From an uncultured Clostridia bacterium (GTDB lineage Bacteria; Bacillota; Clostridia; Oscillospirales; Oscillospiraceae): a DNA stretch of 64,000 nucleotides. Positions within the stretch are counted from its first letter, which is position 1; every line of letters begins with the position of its first letter. Positions 61,401 through 64,000 of the stretch are shown here, in pieces. Location: assembly GCA_947170435.1 (NCBI GenBank), contig CAMVTO010000009.1:1-64000 (forward strand), in the 5' to 3' direction. The translations under genes and the position numbers were made by a program. Under the pieces are notes generated by a model. The model made no database searches, had not been told where the DNA came from, and was given only the letters and a program-made list of their open reading frames with translations.

Positions 61401-62817
61401 GGCTGATCGTAACCCCGTCGCTCGCGGGGGTCAGAAGCGCCTTGATCGCATTGAGCTGGTTCGTCTTATTGTAGGTCAGAGACGAATCGTTGAGCTTGAA
61501 GGTCTTGGCATCTACGCTCTTGCCCGCAACGCTCACCGCCACGTCGGCTGTCTTTGTGACATTGCCCTCGGTGTAGCTGAGCGTCACCTTGGTATCGCCT
61601 TTTTGCAGCTTGTCCGCGTAATCGCCGGCCGTGCGGGCATAAACAACCTCATATCCGTTATCCTGATCGTTTTTCTGCGCGATCTCCCGCTCCGTTCCGT
61701 CGAAATAGGCAGCCGTCACGGTCAGTCCGGCCGGGGCAAACGCTTCGCCGTCGACGTAGTCCGTTTTCGTGAGCGTTCCGCCGGTCGCAATCGAGTTCAG
61801 CACCGCAGCGGCAGTCGCGGCAAACGTCTTGGTCGCGATGTAGCTGCCCTCGTCAGCGCCGGTTCCTTTCTGGAAGGTCAAGTCCGTGCCGCCCGCCAAG
61901 CCGGTCAGCGTAAAGGTCGGCTCATCCGCAAATGCCACACCCGCCTTCGGCGTCAGTGTGATCTTCGCGGTGTACGCGGTCGATCCCTTGAAGACTTCCG
62001 TGCCGCTGCTCGTGGAAAATTCGCCCGCCGTCCACGCAAGCGTTGCGGTCACGCTGTCATTGTCGGTGCTGATCGTCTTCGCGGTTTTCGCTGCGCCTGT
62101 TTTGGGCACAATATTACCCGTCAAGGCAACTGCGCCGACGGGGAACACGACGGTAGTAGACAGCTCCTCGGGGAGCGTCAGAATCGACGCGCCTGTATCA
62201 AACTGCTCTGTCGTCACGTTGTAATTGGCTATCGTAAGGACAAATACGTCTTTGTTTCCGTCTTTTCCCGTAAACAGCCGAAACTTCGCTTCCCCGCCGC
62301 CGGCAGTCTCTGCATCGGTGGCCGGTTTAAAATAAAACGTGATCGAAGGCGTGTTATACTCCTCCGCATCATCATTGTATGTGTTCACGCCTTCAGGTGA
62401 AGCGCCATTGACATATACTACACTGCTTTGTCCTACTTGAAATGTGTTGTACATAAATGAGGCAGCAGATTCAAAATTCTCACGCTTTACAGACGTGTTT
62501 TTTCTTGCCGCTCCACTGCCGGTTGTATCGACTCCTGTCACGCCGGTATCCGGTTCATAGAAGCTTGCATCATATTGCAGGCCCAGAGAATATGCTGTCA
62601 GAATCGGATTCTTTTTCGGAAGCTGCATGGTCAGCTTGATGGAAAGCTTGCCATCCTCATCCGGTTCGCTTCGTTCCATTGTCACAGCGATGCCGCTCTC
62701 CTGATCTGTGACGGTCTTGGTAAAGCCGACGTCGTCCGCAAGCGCCGTCTGAACCGGGATCATGCCCAAAATCAGCGACAGACTCAAGAGCAGCGAAAGC
62801 GTTTTTTTGATCTTCAT
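55483..62817 (-). CDS. Giant secreted SLH-anchored multidomain surface protein with cohesin-like N-terminus
   Basis: 2444 residues. A signal peptide (KTLSLLLSLSLILGMIPVQTALA) is followed by a beta domain resembling a cohesin (about residues 28-210; AYSLGLQYDASFYEP, SITFYFKPAT). Then come Ig-like and MBG-type modules, four YDG-type repeats (GITAENKTYDGTAAATLVYT) mixed with further MBG modules in the 58.6-60.35 kb region, two bacterial repeat modules (SGITNG...VTVTATPNAGY), a Big_2 Ig domain (56.3-56.6 kb) and three SLH domains at the C-terminus (55.49-56.01 kb; each with TRAE[AI]V) that bind cell-wall polymers. The third of three ATGs (62817) has the best distance from AGGAGG. It is 11 bp (from the first ATG) after the dockerin gene. 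Confidence 0.9.
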   Translation of the reverse strand: MKIKKTLSLLLSLSLILGMIPVQTALADDVGFTKTVTDQESGIAVTMERSEPDEDGKLSIKLTMQLPKKNPILTAYSLGLQYDASFYEPDTGVTGVDTTGSGAARKNTSVKRENFESAASFMYNTFQVGQSSVVYVNGASPEGVNTYNDDAEEYNTPSITFYFKPATDAETAGGGEAKFRLFTGKDGNKDVFVLTIANYNVTTEQFDTGASILTLPEELSTTVVFPVGAVALTGNIVPKTGAAKTAKTISTDNDSVTATLAWTAGEFSTSSGTEVFKGSTAYTAKITLTPKAGVAFADEPTFTLTGLAGGTDLTFQKGTGADEGSYIATKTFAATAAAVLNSIATGGTLTKTDYVDGEAFAPAGLTVTAAYFDGTEREIAQKNDQDNGYEVVYARTAGDYADKLQKGDTKVTLSYTEGNVTKTADVAVSVAGKSVDAKTFKLNDSSLTYNKTNQLNAIKALLTPASDGVTISHTVSVRAAENSKEDLTNAVDAGTYYVFASVSDDAHYADMAATAIGSVTIAAKALAVAENAFSTATVVQGATSFSAPATLKDTVTNDDVAGTFKYRPHGANSEYVVWDAAANDFGKALAAVAANEEISFDWQFAPDAANYAATPVTGTVAVTAKTVEFKLGNDYAAGQEVSTANVATLNAAKQVYGNAWSDIATLQSDLSAWINTGTPRQLSGQFVIKEADTMPAAGKSNGFTVQFVASGDDAAFGTFDVATVTGVSIAPKELTLTWGELGSTYNGQAIAPTPTLSGYAGKESGLTVQLSYQAGKDSLDGAPKNAGTYTITPVLAAGEAGATAALSNYALSETAAAPVEWTISKKPVTVSGITAENKTYDGTAAATLVYTNAAIAGVVGQDKVTVSAAGAFADANAGASKQVTISNLALDGADAGNYTLAQSGQQTEAAAAIAAKEVTVSGITAEDKTWDGTTAATLVYTNATIAGVVGQDQVTVSAAGAFADANVAYSDGKVTAKKVTISNIALNGPAAGNYTLAAEGQQTETTATISKATIVPVIADIADQTYTGATILPEVTVTATINGAVSTLAKGTDYTIVSTANGDQVDNVNVSTGTKTGSVTITATSGNYDLANVGSETSTKTFRIVPKAISGVTIATIAAHTYDKTAYKPAPVVTDSAIKVQNADKTLIKDTDYTVSYSAAEPTDAGTYTVTITGAGNYTGTKTADFEIAQKGIRIASGITAVDKTYDGTTAAVLNVTNPGYDGVIESDKANLQITGAAGAFTDANVAYSDGKVAAKTVTITGLTLSGTAAKNYTLDAKESQKTAQAKINPKPVTVSGITAENKTYDGTAAATLVYTSAAIAGVVGQDKVTVSATGAFADANAGANKKVTISNLTLAGAAAGNYTLAAEGQQTETVAAISKAARSISANKSETITLYGAGEQETVTVTVSADLDSSAAAALTATSGNTAMAVVGAQGARQTLDGGAYSFAYAVTAGETIGQTSVTFALAATDNYEAATSPAVTFVVKAGYDVSVASGITNGCVTADRHAAKHHDTVTLTVKPNAGYTVGTVSYTPAGGEPIVLEPKDSVYSFGMPANDVSVSATFAKLSYGITDGSGAIATIAIDGSKQSAEYGETVEFTATPAQNTVLKSVWLIRTGDEQGASRMTLTPDSTGKYSFKMPANAVTIRAEAGTAHNVTTTLVSEATEQNHGSITGFSAKAVESAAVYFTATPSDGYTIGSVAVNVKDGEQTIKPSVDTKMESGAVVYSFSMPDADVELSATFVANITNEDLTNLTARGGEAAGETEVALEITVTDTTKTELENAAKAVEIPTEALTKAIGSSDDISNAAAAQEKDKAVAALAQAGLITVATDGENTTVTAGDNASPTISVVNKVFMDVAVTEYDEAASDSFRVSIEPKVQKVATVGSVDQNTALTEQNSVPMGGAKKIEGLKNILLTIGIPNSMAKKLAENPVGQTIYVKHNHNGTWYEYRPEIKGENNAYYVEFNNPYGFSEFELSLQSSSVASTVIGGETRYYTTFKDAVDAAVDATSAGNTVTIRMFKKPTSGDQTTVDKRITVMVAADENADYTVDQTDIKARLIPGVSVSMTSGDADVNQGKFVFTSLYIVTISGANSVKVGESIQLSLSVTDAGEHPAVGGKTVWSSSNEGVATVNSTGKVTGVSEGTATITATYTKDDVDYADTRVVTVTGTGSTGGGSVGGGGAAAVAGVSVASGITNGKLTVSNANAKAGDKVTVTATPNAGYAVGAVTAKDANGKTIEVAKNADGTYSFTIPKDAKLPVTVSATFAKAAAQFVDVAVGSFYEKAVEWAVGKGITNGKGAANTFKPNDTCTRAEAVTFLYRAAGEPNVTVTTRFKDVAAGSFYEKAVAWAVANGITNGKNANDTFVPNDTCTRAEIVAFLARFEKAAAADSSMFVDVSSSAWYAGSVGWAVKNGITNGKNAANTFVPNDTCTRAEIVTFLYRDFVK
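58787..58947. repeat. Near-identical 161-bp repeat, copy 1 (YDG module)
   Basis: Differs from 60182-60342 at about six positions by eye. Both encode the YDG part GITAENKTYDGTAAATLVYT and the GVVGQDKVTVSA stretch. The two further YDG modules (about 58.95-59.24 and 59.8-60.07 kb) are more diverged. Confidence 0.8.
60182..60342. repeat. Near-identical 161-bp repeat, copy 2 (YDG module)
   Basis: Second copy of the repeat at 58787-58947, in the same frame and orientation. The likeness at DNA level points to recent duplication or conversion. Confidence 0.8.
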
Positions 62818-62834
62818 CATCATAGCCTCCTAAA

Positions 62835-63554
62835 TCACAATTCTGTCACATAGTTTGCAAGATAACGCATGATTTGCAGCGCATCATTCATATTGATCGA
62901 ATCCTTTGCGTCTTCGGTATAAACATTCGCCGCTTCAAAGACAATCGTAGACTCGTAATAGGCAAGAAACCGCATAATGTGCAACGCGTCATTCATGTTC
63001 ACCGTATCATCGCCATTCGCGTCGCCGGGAATAAACGGTGCGCGCGCGTACCCGTCCGCCCCGCTTGTCGGCGCGTAGCCGAGCGTCGCAGTGCGAGCCG
63101 CGTTGCCGTCGTTGCTCGTGACCCAAAGGTTCAGCAATACACCGGTCGGCAGGTCGCTTGGATATACCGTGAAGGTCAGCGCGTCATCGCTCTTTGCCTG
63201 CTGGTCAATGTATCGGATGTTCCCCTCCCGGGGCGCGTCGCCGTCAAAGAGCACCACAAGGTACTGCCTGCCCTCCTCCGCGTTGGTCACCGTGACCTGC
63301 AGAGCGTCGGTGCCGGGATAAAATCTCTCGTACACAATTTTATCCTGCGTGTCATTTGTCAGGTCCACATTCGCGGAAGCCGTTTTTTCAACGGGCGTAT
63401 ACTGCTTGTCCTGCACCGTTCCCGCTGAAATGCTCAGGCCGCTGCCGGCTGTGATATTGTAAAAGCCCGCCGCGTCTTCCGCCGCCATTGCGCTCACGCA
63501 CAGCAGTGACGCCAGCGCCATGACAAGAAACAATGGTCTCAAAATCCTCTTCAT
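62835..63554 (-). CDS. Secreted protein with C-terminal dockerin type I domain
   Basis: 239 residues. Signal peptide (MKRILRPLFLVMALASLLC...AMA), a beta-rich middle of about 150 residues of unknown function, then a dockerin made of two calcium-binding repeats: GDANGDDTVNMNDALHIMRF and a second with EDAKDSINMNDALQIMRYL. Dockerins bind cohesins. ATG follows GAAAGGAG. It lies in one operon between a truncated SLH protein and the giant SLH protein whose N-terminus looks cohesin-like. Confidence 0.9.
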   Translation of the reverse strand: MKRILRPLFLVMALASLLCVSAMAAEDAAGFYNITAGSGLSISAGTVQDKQYTPVEKTASANVDLTNDTQDKIVYERFYPGTDALQVTVTNAEEGRQYLVVLFDGDAPREGNIRYIDQQAKSDDALTFTVYPSDLPTGVLLNLWVTSNDGNAARTATLGYAPTSGADGYARAPFIPGDANGDDTVNMNDALHIMRFLAYYESTIVFEAANVYTEDAKDSINMNDALQIMRYLANYVTEL

Positions 63555-63569
63555 TTTATTGCTCCTTTC

Positions 63570-64000
63570 CTATTGCTTTTCCATGTAGCCCACGAGAATC
63601 TTTGCCAGCTGGGCACGGGTCGCCGTCACCGTCGGTCCCAACGCTTTCACGCCGGTTCCATCTATGATCCCGTGATAATACGCCCAATACATTGCCGGTT
63701 TCGCCCACGCCGCAATGTCTCCGCTGTCGGCAAACATCTCGTCGTAAGCGCCGGTCAGCATAGCCTCCATACCCAGCGGACGACCTGCGTAAGCAAAGAG
63801 AATCTTCATTGCCTCCTGTCGGGTCAGACCGTCCCTCGGCGCAAAGCCCGCGCCCTTGCCGTTGACGTAGCCCTTGCTATAGGCCCAAGCAATCGCTTTG
63901 GCGTAATAGTCGTCCGCATGGACATCCGCAAACGGCGCCGTTTCCGTGGACTCCGGTTCGCCCGCCATGCGGTATAGAACCAGCACATAATCGCCGCGCG
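63570..64000 (-). CDS. SLH-domain protein, C-terminal part (5' end beyond window)
   Basis: The frame stays open to the window edge, so the gene continues to the right. The visible 143 codons hold the end of one SLH domain (RGDYVLVLYRMAGEP), a second (FADVHADDYYAKAIAWAY ... LTRQEAMKILFAYAG) and a third (FADSGDIAAWAKPAMYWAY ... ATRAQLAKILVGY). The track's start at 63986 is an in-frame GTG (not a real start). It is 15 bp upstream of the dockerin gene. Confidence 0.9.
   Translation of the reverse strand, partial: RGDYVLVLYRMAGEPESTETAPFADVHADDYYAKAIAWAYSKGYVNGKGAGFAPRDGLTRQEAMKILFAYAGRPLGMEAMLTGAYDEMFADSGDIAAWAKPAMYWAYYHGIIDGTGVKALGPTVTATRAQLAKILVGYMEKQ

Noticed and set aside
1-64000. tRNA, rRNA, CRISPR, prophage or insertion sequence
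   Set aside because: No cloverleaf-like intergenic segment, spaced direct repeats, integrase or transposase was recognised; intergenic gaps are short and mostly filled by promoters and terminators.

Overview
The window reads as chromosomal DNA of a GC-rich, endospore-forming, Gram-positive anaerobe of the Clostridia, most likely an Oscillospiraceae-type (Clostridium cluster IV) gut bacterium. The support is direct: spore morphogenesis and sporulation genes (spoVM-like, sipL, spoIVA, sigG, ymxH, gerW), a flavodiiron-rubredoxin-reductase fusion for O2 defence, an IspH-ribosomal S1 fusion, a butyryl-CoA:acetate CoA-transferase-like gene, RemA, CdaA, and an L27 with a cleavable N-terminus plus its protease Prp. 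The family-level assignment is inference. I saw no rRNA, tRNA, CRISPR array, prophage or insertion sequence.

Left part (1-3.2 kb): a LacI-type regulator sits beside a YesL-like membrane operon and the start of a sugar ABC permease operon. Three copies of one palindrome (TGTGCATTTGCACA-like) lie near the promoters of all three, so this looks like one small local sugar regulon. From 3.3 to 12.6 kb come the flavodiiron fusion, a zinc-ribbon membrane protein, pncB-cls, degV-dinB. From 12.6 to 15.3 kb is the rplU-prp-rpmA operon followed by obg. From 15.5 to 18.9 kb is a spore-coat basement cluster: a 50-aa membrane peptide, a 25-aa SpoVM-like peptide (both too short for the ORF track), sipL and spoIVA.

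From 34.65 back to 18.93 kb runs an almost gap-free minus-strand block of 17 genes: cdaA, cdaR, rseC-like, DUF5685, a J-domain protein, yicC-like, remA, gmk, rpoZ, priA, def, fmt, rsmB, rlmN, a PP2C phosphatase, a PASTA kinase and rsgA. From 34.8 to 42.9 kb are a cysteine desulfurase paired with a DUF3343 (Se/S carrier-like) protein, carD-ispD-ispF, the CoA-transferase, and cmk-plsC-ispH/rpsA. From 42.9 to 50.2 kb is a block with an M50 protease, scpA-scpB, a DUF2953 protein, gerW, dacB-like, rluB-like, an RpiR-family regulator and a HI0933-family flavoprotein. From 50.3 to 55.4 kb are rpsB-tsf, ymxH, sigG, a VTC-domain gene and aroE.

The right end (55.5-64 kb) is the most unusual region. It holds a 2444-residue secreted protein with a cohesin-like N-terminus, four YDG-type repeats, MBG/Ig-like modules and three C-terminal SLH domains, directly downstream of a secreted protein ending in a dockerin type I domain and of a further, truncated SLH protein. 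This arrangement suggests a cell-wall-anchored cohesin-dockerin surface assembly, encoded in one operon and followed by aroE. That is the leading candidate for an undescribed system here; the SpoVM-SipL-SpoIVA cluster with its own putative sigma-E promoter is second.
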